NCBI GenBank assembly: GCA_026936335.1
Contig: JAPMXV010000034.1
Coordinates: 186,001 to 250,000, forward strand
Origin: Mantamonas sphyraenae
Taxonomy: Eukaryota > CRuMs > Mantamonadidae
Direction: 5' to 3'
Length of the DNA: 64,000 bases
Made by a program: the position numbers and the translations under genes. The notes under the pieces are model-generated. The model was not told the origin of the DNA and searched no databases. It was given only the letters and a program-made list of their open reading frames with translations. Shown in pieces: positions 9,101 to 21,704 of this stretch (the first letter of the stretch is position 1; each line of letters begins with the position of its first letter).

Positions 9101-11826
9101 TAGTCGATGGACACGGCTAGGTCCAGGGTGATCTTGTTGACTGCCTGCATCTCTTCGGCTTCTTCTTCCCTGCGCTCCTCGGCGCGCTGTACAAAATCCT
9201 CGGCACGTTTGACGACGACCTGTTTGACGCTGGCCTTGCCTCCACGACGCATGAGGAGGCCATAGGCGACTCCTTCTCCACCAGGTCCGTTGCGTGCAGC
9301 CACAGCGTGAGCCTCGCGCATCGGCAGTTTGACGTCAAGGGTTGTTTTCGGCTGGCCGCGTCTGGCTTCTACGGCTTCCTCCATCAACATGGCGAGTTCA
9401 TCGTCGAGGCCATCGTCGTCGTCTTCGTCGTCTTCTTCGTCTTCTTCTTCTTCTTCGTCGTCGTCGTCGTCGTCTTGGTCATCGTCGTCGTCATCGTCGT
9501 CGTCGTCGTCATCCTCCTCCTCCTCGGCATCGTCGTCTTCCGTCTTGGCGTCGCCCAGAGTGGCAACCTTGCCGAGAGTGTCGGGCAATGGGGTGCTTTG
9601 GACTCGCTTTCTGCCGATGGTCTCGTCGACGAGGAAGCGGAGGTCGAGGGGCACGTCGAGGGGCCAGGCTTCCAGGAGGCCGCGGACACAGCCGAGGAGG
9701 CGGAGGAAGCGACGTCCGTGGGCACTGGATCCACAGGCCTGGACGAGGACACAGACCCAGCGGAGGGGCAGGAGGGCGGAGCGATCGCGGGCGGCGGCGA
9801 GGGCGGTGTTGGCCAGGTCCATGAGGAGGGCAATGTCGATGACGTGGTGGCGGTACATGGCACCCAACATGTGGGCACAGGCAAAGAGGCGTTGGGCATC
9901 CAGGGAGCCCTGGGCAAGGACAGAGACGCGGATGAGCTGGGCGAGGTCGTCGACGACAGCCACGGCAATGTCCGAGGGCTGGCGAGCGAGGAGGAGGACA
10001 AAGGCCGAGAGACGGGGCTGGGCCACACGCCAGGGCTTGAGAAAGGCGCGGATGAGGTAGGCGTGGACGGCGGGTTGGGCGAGGTCGAGTTTGCTCAGGT
10101 GGGCGTGGACGGAGGAGATGGAGTCGGGCTGGAGGACGTCGTAGAGGAGGTGGCGGACATACAATTGCCAGGGGGGCCTCTGTTTGCGGGAGCGGCCCAT
10201 CATGGCACGCGGGTCGTTGCGGCAGGCATCGATGGCGGCGGCGAGGGCGGCGTCGGCGTCCTCCTGGAGACTCTTGCGCATGCGGAGCCTCTCGAGAGCC
10301 TCGAGGAGACGCAGGGTGCGTACGTGTGTGCTGGGAGTTTGGTAGAGGAAGCGGCCGGCGACCTCGAGGAGGGTGCAGAGGACAGTGATGTTTTGGGCAC
10401 GGAGGTCGTCCATGCAACGGCGCAGGCAGGCAAAGAGGTCGTCGGGGTCGATGAGAGCAAACTTTGCGAGTTCGGCAACAAAGTGTGCGTTGAGGAGACG
10501 CACAGGCATGTTTGTCTGGGAGTTTGCGGCCTCGAGGCGGCGGAAGCGGCGGAGGAGGAGCTGGGACAGGGCCTGGCCAATCTCGACGGGATAGTAGCGA
10601 GAGAGGGAGGCGGCCATGCGTGCATACATGCGCACGAGGCCAAGCTGGTGGCGAGGGACCATGGAGAGGGTGTGGACAAGGGCCATCCGGGCAGCGTGGT
10701 TGTTGATGTGGAGAAACTCTTCGGCGGCCTGGTCGATGAGCTCACTGGAGTAGCAGCTGGGCAGGGAGAGGAGCAAGGAGCCCAGTGGGGAGGATTCGTC
10801 GAGGTGGTGGCTGTCGTCGGAGGAGTCGTCGGAGGAATAGTCCAAGGCGGAGGAGGAGGAGGAGGAGGAGGAGGAGGAGGAGGAGGAGGAGGGGTGGCCC
10901 ATGTCGATGACGGGGTTGGCGACGGGCTTGAGGAGGTTTGGGGGAAGGTGTTGCCAGGACGGGAGGGCGTGGTAAAAGGGGTCGTGGGGCAGGTCCGAAT
11001 CCGGGAGGGAGTCGAGGGAGTCGGCGTGGTCTGCAGACTCGTCGTCGTTGGCCAGCAGAGCCAGAATGTCCTGGTGGAGGTTTGGTGTGAGGGAGAGGGC
11101 GGCGGCAAAGCGCTGGACGCGGTCACGGAGGGTGTGGAAACGGGCTCGTTCTGCATCAAGGGCAGCCTGTGTGTCTGCAGGGACGACGCCGCGTGTGCGG
11201 AGGAGGCGCAACTCGCGGTGGCGGTGGCGAGCAACCTGGGTGGCCAGGGCGTCGAGGTCGTCGGCGAGGGCGGTGTACTGCTTGGTGAGGAGGGCGACAA
11301 TGCGGTCGCGGGGCTGGGGCTCGAGACGGGGCGGGTCGCAGTGGGCGAGGAGCATGGGAGAGGCGGCCTCGGCAAAGGCAAGGACAAGAGACGGGTCGAG
11401 GGAGACGATGGCCTTGAGGAGGGAGTAGAGGACGCCCGGGTCGGAGCCGACGCCGGCGTGAAAGAGGGCGACGAGGAGCTGGACGCGGGGAACACCCTGT
11501 GGCGGGTCTGGGTCGGCGAGGAGCTGCTTGGCGAGGGCCTTGAGGAGGCGTGTGTCAAAGGCAGCGTAGCGGCGGTGGAGGAGGGAGCAGAGGCGGACGA
11601 GGGCGAGGCGGTCGTCGGGGCTTTCAAAGGTGGCGACGGGTAGCTCTGCCAGGGCGGAGGAGATCTCGTCCAGGAAGCGGGAGGAGTCGAGAGTGAGCAT
11701 GTGTGTGGCCAGCGAGTCGTACTGGGAGGCGGCGAAGCGTTTGAGTTTGTTGATCAGAGCCGTGTTTGTTTTCAGTGTTTTGTTTAGTTTCGGGGAGCCC
11801 GTGAGGTTGTCGAGTCTGTCGGGCAT
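9100..11826 (-). CDS. UPF2: UPF2/NMD2 nonsense-mediated decay factor
   Basis: A single-exon 908-residue protein. The opening (PKLNKTLKTNTALINKLK, then LVRLCSLLHRRYAAF) matches the start of UPF2. It continues as helical MIF4G-type repeats across most of the protein (IRAFLKPWRVAQPRLSAF and LRLLEALERLRMR are typical). A long acidic block lies near residues 770-830, and the C-terminus (ITLDLAVSID) is in the place of the UPF1-binding tail. UPF2 bridges UPF1 to UPF3/exon-junction complexes in cytoplasmic mRNA surveillance. At 908 residues it is shorter than usual (roughly 1090-1270), mainly at the N-terminus. Its TAA stop overlaps the ATG of the next frame (TAATG). Confidence 0.9.
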   Translation of the reverse strand: MPDRLDNLTGSPKLNKTLKTNTALINKLKRFAASQYDSLATHMLTLDSSRFLDEISSALAELPVATFESPDDRLALVRLCSLLHRRYAAFDTRLLKALAKQLLADPDPPQGVPRVQLLVALFHAGVGSDPGVLYSLLKAIVSLDPSLVLAFAEAASPMLLAHCDPPRLEPQPRDRIVALLTKQYTALADDLDALATQVARHRHRELRLLRTRGVVPADTQAALDAERARFHTLRDRVQRFAAALSLTPNLHQDILALLANDDESADHADSLDSLPDSDLPHDPFYHALPSWQHLPPNLLKPVANPVIDMGHPSSSSSSSSSSSSSSALDYSSDDSSDDSHHLDESSPLGSLLLSLPSCYSSELIDQAAEEFLHINNHAARMALVHTLSMVPRHQLGLVRMYARMAASLSRYYPVEIGQALSQLLLRRFRRLEAANSQTNMPVRLLNAHFVAELAKFALIDPDDLFACLRRCMDDLRAQNITVLCTLLEVAGRFLYQTPSTHVRTLRLLEALERLRMRKSLQEDADAALAAAIDACRNDPRAMMGRSRKQRPPWQLYVRHLLYDVLQPDSISSVHAHLSKLDLAQPAVHAYLIRAFLKPWRVAQPRLSAFVLLLARQPSDIAVAVVDDLAQLIRVSVLAQGSLDAQRLFACAHMLGAMYRHHVIDIALLMDLANTALAAARDRSALLPLRWVCVLVQACGSSAHGRRFLRLLGCVRGLLEAWPLDVPLDLRFLVDETIGRKRVQSTPLPDTLGKVATLGDAKTEDDDAEEEEDDDDDDDDDDDDQDDDDDDEEEEEDEEDDEDDDDGLDDELAMLMEEAVEARRGQPKTTLDVKLPMREAHAVAARNGPGGEGVAYGLLMRRGGKASVKQVVVKRAEDFVQRAEERREEEAEEMQAVNKITLDLAVSID

Positions 11827-11961
11827 GTCTGGGTGGGTGTTGGATGTGTAGAGGGAGTCGTAGGGGAGGTGGGGGAGGGGGGGGGGGGGGGAGAGGGAGT
11901 GGACATGGTTGGGGGGGGGAAGGGGGGGGATTGGGTTGGGGTGGGTTGGGGGTGGGTTTGT

Positions 11962-13131
11962 TCATTCTTCTGCGTCGTCTTTGGGGGCTGCACCGTCGCC
12001 GCAGATCATGCAGTGGGGCTCTTTGGCGACAGAGGCCTTTTCCATCTCGTAGGTGAGCATGTAGCAGTAGACACGGGCAGGGGGGTCGTCAAAGCCGTCG
12101 TATTGCTGGAGGTACTGGACAACCTGGCTGGTCATCAGGTGGGCACACATGGCGCAGGAGTAGACGTTGGAGCCGCCGTCCATGCCCTGGCCAGTCTGGT
12201 CGATGGGGAGGAAGGAAATGTCGTCGAGGTCGAGGATCTTGTCTGGGGTCAGGCGCAGGCAGGCGTCACGGTCGGCAAGGTCCGAGGAGCAACCCCAGCA
12301 GGGACCGTCGCCGGGAGCATAGAAGCTCGTGGAGCACATGAGGCCGTAGGTGGGTTCCGTGCCGCCGTCGATGTAGGGGAGGTCCAGGGCTTTGCAGAGG
12401 GATTGGACCGCAAAGTCCCAGTAGTCGCCACGGTCGATGCAGTTGAAGACCACGGTTGATTCGCGGGCGGCTGTGACGACTTTTTGCCACGATGTGGTCT
12501 GTGGAGGGGGTTAGGAGGGGGGTGGGAGTTAGGGGTGGGTTGGGGGTGGGTTGGGGGTGGGAAAGGGTGGGGGGGGATGGGGAAGGTGCGGCGTACAGCG
12601 TCTTCGACGTCGATCTCTTCGATTTCGGTGTGGATGTTGTGCAGAGCGTCCAGGTTGGCGTGGGCGGCGGTGGTTTTGCGCTCGTTGACGTCCTTTTTCC
12701 CGTAGAGCATTTGGCGGTTGAGGTTGTGGACGTCGACGACGTCGCGGTCGACGAGAAAGATCTTTTTGAAGCCCAGGCGGCAGCAGTTTTGGGCACTGTG
12801 TGCGTCGGTGAGGGGGGGAAGGAGGGAAGGAGGTGCGTTTGGGGTGAGAATTCAGAGGGCACGGGGAGGATTGGGGAGGGACGGAGGAAACGGGGAGGGC
12901 GGGGGGAGGGTTGGTAGGTGGATGGGGTGGAGGGGTGGATGGAGATGCGGTGAGGGAGCGGGTGGAAGCGTACCATGTTGTGCCGAGGCCGCCGACACCG
13001 AGCACGAGGGCGACTTGCTGTTCGATCATGTCCTGGCGGAAGCCAATGTTCTTGCGTTGACGGTAGAAGGGATCCTTCTTGACGTTTTCAGGCTCGTAGT
13101 CAGCCATGTCAAAGCCGATTTTGGAACTCAT
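11962..13131 (-). CDS. ThiF/MoeB/E1-like ubiquitin-like-protein activating enzyme
   Basis: Three exons (13131-12974, 12795-12597, 12498-11962) join in frame to 297 residues through two GT-AG introns rich in C runs. The N-terminal Rossmann motif is GVGGLGTT (from about residue 45). The adenylation signature follows: FLVDRDVVDVHNLNRQMLY. Next come FNCIDRGDYW and a zinc-binding set of CxxC pairs (PGDGPCWGC, CAMC, CMIC). The YAPGDGPCWGC block matches the MoeB/ThiF/E1 consensus. Family: ATP-dependent adenylation of a ubiquitin-like or sulfur-carrier protein C-terminus. The second catalytic-Cys and ubiquitin-fold domains of large E1s are absent, so the exact substrate (UBA4/MOCS3-like, UBA5-like or other) is open. 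Confidence 0.85.
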
Positions 13132-13227
13132 GGTGGATGGGGGTGTGGGGGGGGGGAGTTGGGTTTGGGGTGGGGTGGGTTGGGGAGCGGGGGTTTGATT
13201 CTCTGGTTCTCTGTGCACGGCTTCATT

Positions 13228-13509
13228 AGTGTGCGTGCGCGTGCATTCTCCTGGTCCACACTCTCCTTTACCGTGTCCAGCACAGCATGGTGTGTCGATG
13301 CCACCTGAGGGTCTACGATCACAGTCTCCAGGTGTTCCTGCACACACGATGCCTCACGCATTGGGGTCGTCTGGGCGCTGTCGTACAGCACAGACACAAC
13401 ATCCGCCACGCTCGTGTGTCCAGACGATGATGATGACAGTGTGTCAGCATGGCATCCAGCTCAGTCACAAACTCCACATTGCCTGTTGCATTGCGTACGC
13501 TGGTCACGA
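13228..13509 (-). pseudogene. Degenerate continuation of the truncated LRR gene (homologous to the kinase gene's linker)
   Basis: Downstream of the stop of the neighbouring short LRR gene, the minus strand still encodes blocks found in the full kinase gene: NVEFVTELDAMLT, SVADVVSVLYDSA, HAVLDTVKESVDQ. They fall in two frames because one base is missing near 13442 relative to the kinase gene (CTGACACACTG against CTGACAGCACTG). Similarity stops near 13228, next to the E1-like promoter, marking the end of the duplicated block. This part is not translated in the present gene. Confidence 0.8.
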
Positions 13510-14683
13510 TTAGTCCACAGAGTTGGATGTGGCAGAGAGCAGCTCCAGGATGGCCTTGTTGCAATTTATCTTGGCCAGCTCCAGTGCATTGGGTTTGTAG
13601 CCATCCGGGCGAGAGCGTGGATTCGCACCAAGCTCGACCAGCCGTGCACACAGTTCAACGTCGTTGCTGTTGACTGCAATGGTGAGAGCTGTGTTCTCAC
13701 TGTCAGGCCATGTGTCGATGTGAACACCCCAATCAAGCTGCTCCTGCATGGCACCGGTGTCTGCAGATCGGGCGGCGATGATGAACGCATCAGCGTGCTC
13801 CTTGTTGCGCGAGAGACGCTGCTTGACGGCATCCTTGTCTACACCATCCATGTACCAGCAGGTGTGGTTGGAATCCAGTGCTGTGGCCAGTGCTGCTGCT
13901 CCTTCTGCTCCGATGCTGTTGTTGTTGAGGTCCAGTCTCTGCAAACTGCTGTTGTCACATAGTCCTTGCGCCAGTTCTGCTGCACCTTCTGCGCCAATGC
14001 TGTTGTTGTCAAGATCCAGTCTCTGCAAAGTGCTGTTCCCTCCCAGTGCCTGCGCCATTGCTGCTGCTCCTTCTGCTCCGATGCTGTTGTTGTCGAGGAC
14101 CAGTCTCTGCAAGCCGTTGTTCTCACTCAGTCCATGCGCCAGTGCTGCTGCTCCTTCTGCTCCGATGCTGGTGTTGTCGAGGATCAGTGTCTGCAAGCTG
14201 TTGTTCTCACTCAGTGCCTTTGCCAGTGCTGCTGCTCCTTCTGCTCCGATGCCGTTCTTCCAGAGGTCCAGTCTTTCCAAGCTGCTGTTCCCACTCAGTG
14301 CCTGCGCCAGTGCTGCTGCTCCTTTTGCCCCGATGCTGTTGTTGTTCAGGTCCAGTCTCTTCAAGCTGCTGTTCCTTCCCAATGCCTTTGCCAGGGCTCC
14401 CACACGTTCGTCCCCAAGGTTCTTCCTTCCTAGGTTCAATTCCTGCACCACCTGCGTCGTCAGCCATCACCCCCCGCATCCACCCACCCACCCACTTCCA
14501 CCCAATCCCAATCGCCCCCATTCACTCCTTCCTCAGATCCTCCTCTCCACATGTCCACCAAATTTTCACTGGCGTTTCTCCCGCCAAACCCACCTCTCCT
14601 GCCTCTGCCAATGCCACTCCGATGCGTTCCACATCGCTACTCTCCAGCAGTGCTTTCCAGTCCACTTTTTGTGATGTGCTCAT
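13510..14683 (-). CDS. Truncated LRR-ankyrin protein (partial copy of the LRR-TKL kinase)
   Basis: Exon 1 (14683-14594) encodes 30 residues starting MSTSQKVDWKALLESS. A GT-AG intron ends in GACGCAG, and exon 2 runs 14451-13510, for 343 residues in all. It has about seven ribonuclease-inhibitor-type LRRs of 28 residues (NNSIGAEGAAALAQAL pattern), then a short ankyrin-like tail (NTALTIAVNSNDVELCARLV). A TAA interrupts the frame where the kinase paralogue reads an alanine codon, and homologous sequence continues beyond it. The product may still work as a soluble LRR recognition protein, or the locus may be a young pseudogene. LRR proteins of this type usually bind proteins. Confidence 0.7.
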
Positions 14684-15032
14684 GATCACTCAACCAGTTC
14701 TGTCCCACGCGTCAGCTCCCCCTCCGATTCTCCCCCTCCTCTCCCTCTTTCCCCTTCCATTCCCCACCCTTCCCCACACCACACAACCCCACCCAGCCAT
14801 CGCCACCACGACCGCCGTTCCCACTCACCACAAACCTTGTCTCCTTTCCAAGTTTCGGTGATCCACTCCTAGCATCCACCTCCCCACCTCTCTCCACCCC
14901 ACCCCCCAGTCTGCCCCCACCCACCTCGCACCATTTCAACCAAGCATCCATTCATTCGCTCCTCTCCCTCATTCCTCAGAAACACAAGACTGACAAGGAT
15001 TGGGGTTGATGAGTGTGGGATCCTTCATGGCT
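14684..15032. other. Intergenic, C/T-rich, no gene seen
   Basis: This stretch between the 5' end of the truncated LRR gene and the 3' end of the kinase gene is C/T-rich low-complexity sequence. It must hold the promoter of the former and the 3' UTR of the latter. No conserved element is seen. Confidence 0.5.
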
Positions 15033-18000
15033 TCACACTCCTTCATCATCCTCTCCACTCTCTCCCATCCCGATCTCCACCGTCACCAGCCTCGCTTGCA
15101 CTCCCACCATCGCTGCTCCTTGACTGCTCACCCGCTCTTTCACTTCCATCACGTCTTGCTCCATTGCAGCCAGTTGCGCGCGGACGATGTCCACATCGGC
15201 TGCGTTCAGTCCTTGTGCCTCTGCCCGTGTCTGCACCTCTGTCAGCCATGTCCGCATCTGTGGTACCTGCTCGCCCAGGAACCGGATTGCCTTGCTCTGT
15301 TGGCCACTCTTCCTCTTTAGTGATTCCGTGTCGCTTTGTACTTGTTTCAGCGCAGTGACAATCTCCTCCTGCGCCCTCGGGTCCAGTGCAGCCACCTGTG
15401 CCTGCCATGCTTCGTGGTCAAACTGCACCGCGTCCAGGATCTGTGCCTGTGTCCCTTGCATCTCGTGCAGGATGCTCACAATCTCCACCTGCGAGTGCAT
15501 CTCTTCCTTCTTCATCACCTCCACCGTGTCCAGCGTCGCCACAATCTGTGTGAATGGAGGCCGTTGCGATGGATCCGTTGCCCAGCACTGCTCAATCAGC
15601 TTTGTCGCCCATCCCGGACACACGCTCGTGTCGATCTTTTCTCGCGTCTCTGGCCTCTTCATCAGCTTGGCCATGTGCCTCGTCAGCCCATAGTTCTTCT
15701 TGCCGCTGTACGGCTGCTCTTCATGCATCATCTCCCACAGCAGCATCCCAAATGCAAACACATCCACCTTTTCGTCAAACGTCCGCATGGAAACGCTCGA
15801 GGATGCCCCTGCATCCTCCTCCTCGTCGCTGTCCGTGTCATCATCATCCACCAGCAGCTCAGGGGCCATGTACTGCCAGGACCCGGCCCCTGACCTGGTC
15901 TTTGTCTGCGTGTGCTCCTTGACCCGGCTCAACCCAAAGTCGCTGATCCGTGCCACGCCGCGCCTGTCCAGCAGCACATTCTCTGGCTTCAGGTCCCTAT
16001 GCATGATCGGTGGTATGTAGCCGTGCAGGTACGCCATCCCGTCTGCCACATCCCGTGCTATCTGCACCTTGGCCTCCTCAGACAGCCCTTCCGCACCCTC
16101 GCCCCTCTCGTGCAGCAGCTTGTGCAGCGACCCAAGCTCACACAGTTCCGTCACCATGCACACGTGCTCCGGTTCCACGCACACCCCGTGCAGTGTGATC
16201 ATGTTCCGGTGCTTCAGTCCCTTCATCGTCCGCACCTCGTGGTTGAATGCCGCTGTGTGTTCAGCATCCATCACCTGCACCTTCATCATCTTGATGGCTA
16301 CTGGCGTGCTTCCACGCAGCATCCCCTTGTACACAAAGGCAAATCCGCCCTCGCCCAGCAGTTCCCCTTTCGACAGGTCCGACCACGCGACCTCGAGCGA
16401 CTCTTCTCCGCTACTGTCCACCTCTGATCCCAGTGGCGACCCAGGTGGTGTCCAACCGTTCGATGAGCCTCGCCTGTCATCCCCTGCAAGCACCGCCGCC
16501 AGACTCGATGCCTCCTTGCCCAGCAGTGCCTCGGCTGCATTCAGCGTTTCCAGCCGCTCGGTCTGCATCGCCTCCACCTGCTTCACACCCGCCGCTGCCT
16601 GGTCCCGCTCCTCCCGTGCACGGTTGTACTCTTCGGTCAGCTCCTCCTCCAGGAACCGCAACATGTCTGCCTCTGCCTGCTGCACACGCTTCTGCTTCGG
16701 TCCTTTCGACCGTTCCAGACGGTGAAGTTCCCCAGCCAGCGACCCACATGCCAACTCGGCTGCCTCTTTGGTCATCGTCTGTTCTGCTCTGTGTTGTGTC
16801 TGCAGCTGTTGCTCCGTGTGGTCCACTGCTTCAGCGGTTTCTTGCAGATGCTCCTTGCTCGCCTCTGCCAGCTGCTCCAGCGCATGCGTCAGTCCCTCCT
16901 GACGCTCACACAGCATCCGCAGCTGTGTGTGCCATTCCGCGCATTGATTCAGCGTTGCTTCAATCTGCATGCGCTCTTGTGAGTACACAGCAGGCAGGTC
17001 ACGCAATGGTTCCTCCTCAGCAACCTTCAGTCTGGTCTCCAGCTCCCCTGTGTTGGCCTCCAGTTGCTCCAGCCCAGCTGTATACCGTCTTCCCTCCTCC
17101 GTAGTGACCCCAACCTGTGTCAACACATGCTCCCGTTGTGCCTCTGCCCGTTCTGCAATCCATCCTCCGAGCGACGACGATGGTTCACCTGCCGCTGCTT
17201 CCTTCCACACTCCCTCCCACACCTCTCCTGCTGCTCCATACACCTCCCTCCGCACTGCCATCCTCTTCTCTGCCCGTTGTGCACACACTCCCACCAGCTC
17301 CGCACTCGTCTGCAGCTCCACTTCCCGTGCACTCGTCTTGGCTTCAATCGTCGTCCCTGCATGTCGCTGTCTCGCCGCTTGTTTGTGTGTCGCCACCAGC
17401 CTCTCCACTTCATCCTGTTCTGCTGCCCACCGTGTCTGCTGTGCCTGGGCAGCGTGTGGAGCAGCTGCAGCCAAGAGTGTGCGTGCGCGTGCGTTCTGCT
17501 GGTCCACACTCTCCTTTACCGTGTCCAGCACAGCATGGCGTGTCGATGCCACCTCAGTGTCTACGATCACTGTCTCCAGGTGCTCCTGCACACACGACCC
17601 CTCTCGCATTGGGGTCGTCCGTGCGCTGTCGTACAGCACAGACACAACATCCGCCACGCTCGTGTGTCCAGAGGATGATGATGACAGTGCTGTCAGCATG
17701 GCATCCAGCTCAGTCACAAACTCCACATTGGCTGTTGCTGTGGCGTACGCTGGCGAGGATGCGTCAAGATGGTTGAATGCTGCAGAGAGCAGCTCCAGAA
17801 TGGCCGTCTTGCCGTTACTCTGAGCCAGCTCCAGGGCATTGGGTTTGGTGCCAAACGGGCGAGTGAGTGGATTTGCACCACGCCCGATCAGCCATGCGCA
17901 CAGTTCAGCGTCGTTGTTTCTTACTGCAATGGTGAGAGCTGTGTTCTCACGGTCAGACCAGGCATCGATGTGAACTCCCCAATTCAGCTGCTCCTGCATG

Positions 18001-19716
18001 GCAGCGGTGTCGGCAGAGCGGGCGGCGGCGAGGAACGCATCAGCGTGCTCCTTGTTGCGCGAGAGACGCTGCTTGACGGCATCCTCGTCTACACCATCCA
18101 GGTACCAGCAGGTGTGGTTGTATTCGAGTGCCTGTGCCAGCGCTGCTCCTCCTTCTTCCTCGGGGTTGTTGTCCCCGAGGTTCAGTGTCTGCAGGGTGCG
18201 CGTCTTGTTCAGTGCCTGAGCGAGGGCCTCGGCTCCTTTCCCTCCAATGCTGTTGTGCCCGAGGTACAGCGTGTTCACACTGCTGTTCTCACTCAGTGCG
18301 TGCGCCAACGCTACCGCTCCTATGTCGCCGACGCTGTTTCTGTCGAGGTTCAGGGTCTGCAGGCTACTGGAACCGACCAGTCCGTTTGCCAGAGCCGCTG
18401 CTCCATCTGCGCCGATGCTGTTGCTGTTGAGGTTCAGTGTCTGCAAACAGCTGTCTCCCGCCAGTCCCGTGGCCAGTGCAGCTGCTCCTTCGTCACCGAT
18501 GCTGTTGCTGTCGAGGTGCAGCGCTTGCAGGCTGCTGTTGACACTCATGGCCTGCGCGAGAGCTGCTGCACCCGCGTCACCGATGCTGTTGTGATGGAGG
18601 TACAAGCTGTGCAGGCACGTGTTCACAGGCAGGGCCTGTGCCAGTGCTGCTGCTCCTTCTGCGCCGAGACGGTTGCTGCTGAGGTGGAGCGTCTGCAAGC
18701 AGCTATCCCCGCCCAGAGCCTGTACCAGGGCTGCCACCCCACTGTCGCCAATGCTATTGTTGTCGAGTTGCAGTGTCTGCAAGGTGCTGTTTCCAGTGAG
18801 TCCATTGGCCAGAGCAGCTGCGCCTTCTGCCCCGATGCCATTGCTGTCGAGGTGCAGCGTTTGCAGGCTGCTGTTGACACTCAGAGCCTGCGCGATTGCT
18901 GCTGCACCCACGTCACCGATGCTGTTGTCATGGAGGTACAGGCCGTGCAGGCAAGTGTTCTGAGAGAGGGCCTGTGCGAGCGCTGCTGTCCCTTGTGCGC
19001 CGAGACGGTTGCTGCTGAGGTGGAGCGTCTGCAGGCAGCTGCTTGCGCTCAGAGCCTGCGCCAACACGGCTGCTCCCTCGTCACCGATGCTATTGTGGTC
19101 GAGTCTTAGCGTCTGCAAGGTGCTGTTGCCACCAAGCACGTTTGCCAGAGCGGCTGCACCTTCGTCCCCGATGCAGTTGTTGCCGAGGTCAAACGTGTGC
19201 AAGCTGCTGTTCTGACTTGGCACCTGGGCCAAAGTGGAGACTCCTTCGTCACCGATGCTGTTTCCGCAGAGGCACAGGCTGTGTAGGCACGTGTTCAGAG
19301 TCAGGGCCTGCGCAAGTGCTGCTGTTCCTTCAGACCCAATGCAGTTGTTGGAGAGGTCCAGTGTGTGCACGCTGCTGTTTTCACATAGCGCCTGCACCAG
19401 TTCTGCCGCTCCTTCTGCCCCGATGCGGTTGTTGGAGAGGTTCAGTGTCTGCACGCTGCTCTTCTCGCTCAGAGCCTGGGCCAGCACCGCTGCTCCTTCG
19501 TTCCCGATCCCTGTCGCTTCCAGGTCAACCACCTACACCCACCGTGTGAGCGATCGCCGCAGTATGCAGGCCTACGGCGCTCCGACAGCGGGACGTCCAA
19601 TCCGAGTTCCCTCTCGCACAACGTACGTTTCCTGCCTTTGCCAACGCCAATCCAATGTGTTCCACATCGCCACTCTGCAGCAGTGCTTTCCAGTCCACGT
19701 TCTGTGTTGTGCTCAT
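15033..19716 (-). CDS. LRR-ankyrin-coiled-coil-TKL protein kinase
   Basis: Exon 1 (19716-19627) encodes 30 residues (MSTTQNVDWKALLQSG...). An intron (GTACGT...GTGTAG) is followed by exon 2 (19532-15033), for 1529 residues. About 16-17 ribonuclease-inhibitor LRRs occupy residues 35-500, an ankyrin-like unit follows (NTALTIAVRNNDAELC), and a long coiled coil covers about 700-1050. The kinase domain has GEGGFAFVYKG, catalytic Lys1111 (VAIKMM), HRDLKPEN (Asp1210), DFG Asp1228 and MAPELL. HRDLKPEN with a KPExxxL-type C-lobe marks the tyrosine-kinase-like (TKL) group, which phosphorylates Ser/Thr. All catalytic residues are present. No membrane segment or signal peptide is seen, so it is probably a cytosolic receptor or signalling kinase. 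Confidence 0.92.
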
Positions 19717-20052
19717 GATCAATGAACCGGTTCTACGCCGGTGTCAGCGCCATCTCTCTCCGGTTTCCATTTTCCCTCTTTGTCACCTACGCCTCGTCCC
19801 GCTCTCCCCCCACCCACTTGTCGTCACTACCACCGCCATTCTCACACACACGCCCAGACCAACCTTGTCTCGTTGTAGTTCCAGTGGTCCAGGCCGCGCA
19901 TGCCGTGTTGGTTCACGTCCAGTCTTCTGAGAGACACTCGCCCCGTCCTCCCAGGGGGGGTCTCGTACACAGGAGGCGGACTTGGTTGCCATTCTCTCCC
20001 CTGGCCATGTGGACCACACTGCGCGCGTGCGGGAGCAAGTGGAACCCCACGA
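19717..20052. promoter_or_regulatory. Divergent promoter region between the LRR kinase and PRMT1
   Basis: 336 bases separate the two divergent start codons. Pyrimidine-rich tracts are visible (19741-19870), but no TATA box or repeated site. The plus-strand frame is open upstream of the PRMT1 ATG, but no earlier in-frame ATG gives PRMT1-like sequence. Confidence 0.4.
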
Positions 20053-21668
<1,616 letters not shown>

Positions 21669-21704
21669 AGGGAGAGAGGAGAGAGAATGGAGGATGGTTG
21701 TTGC

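Noticed and set aside
9307-11643. 778-codon plus-strand open frame
   Set aside because: It lies fully opposite UPF2, is rich in Gly/Val/Glu without domains, and is the antisense shadow of a GC-rich gene.
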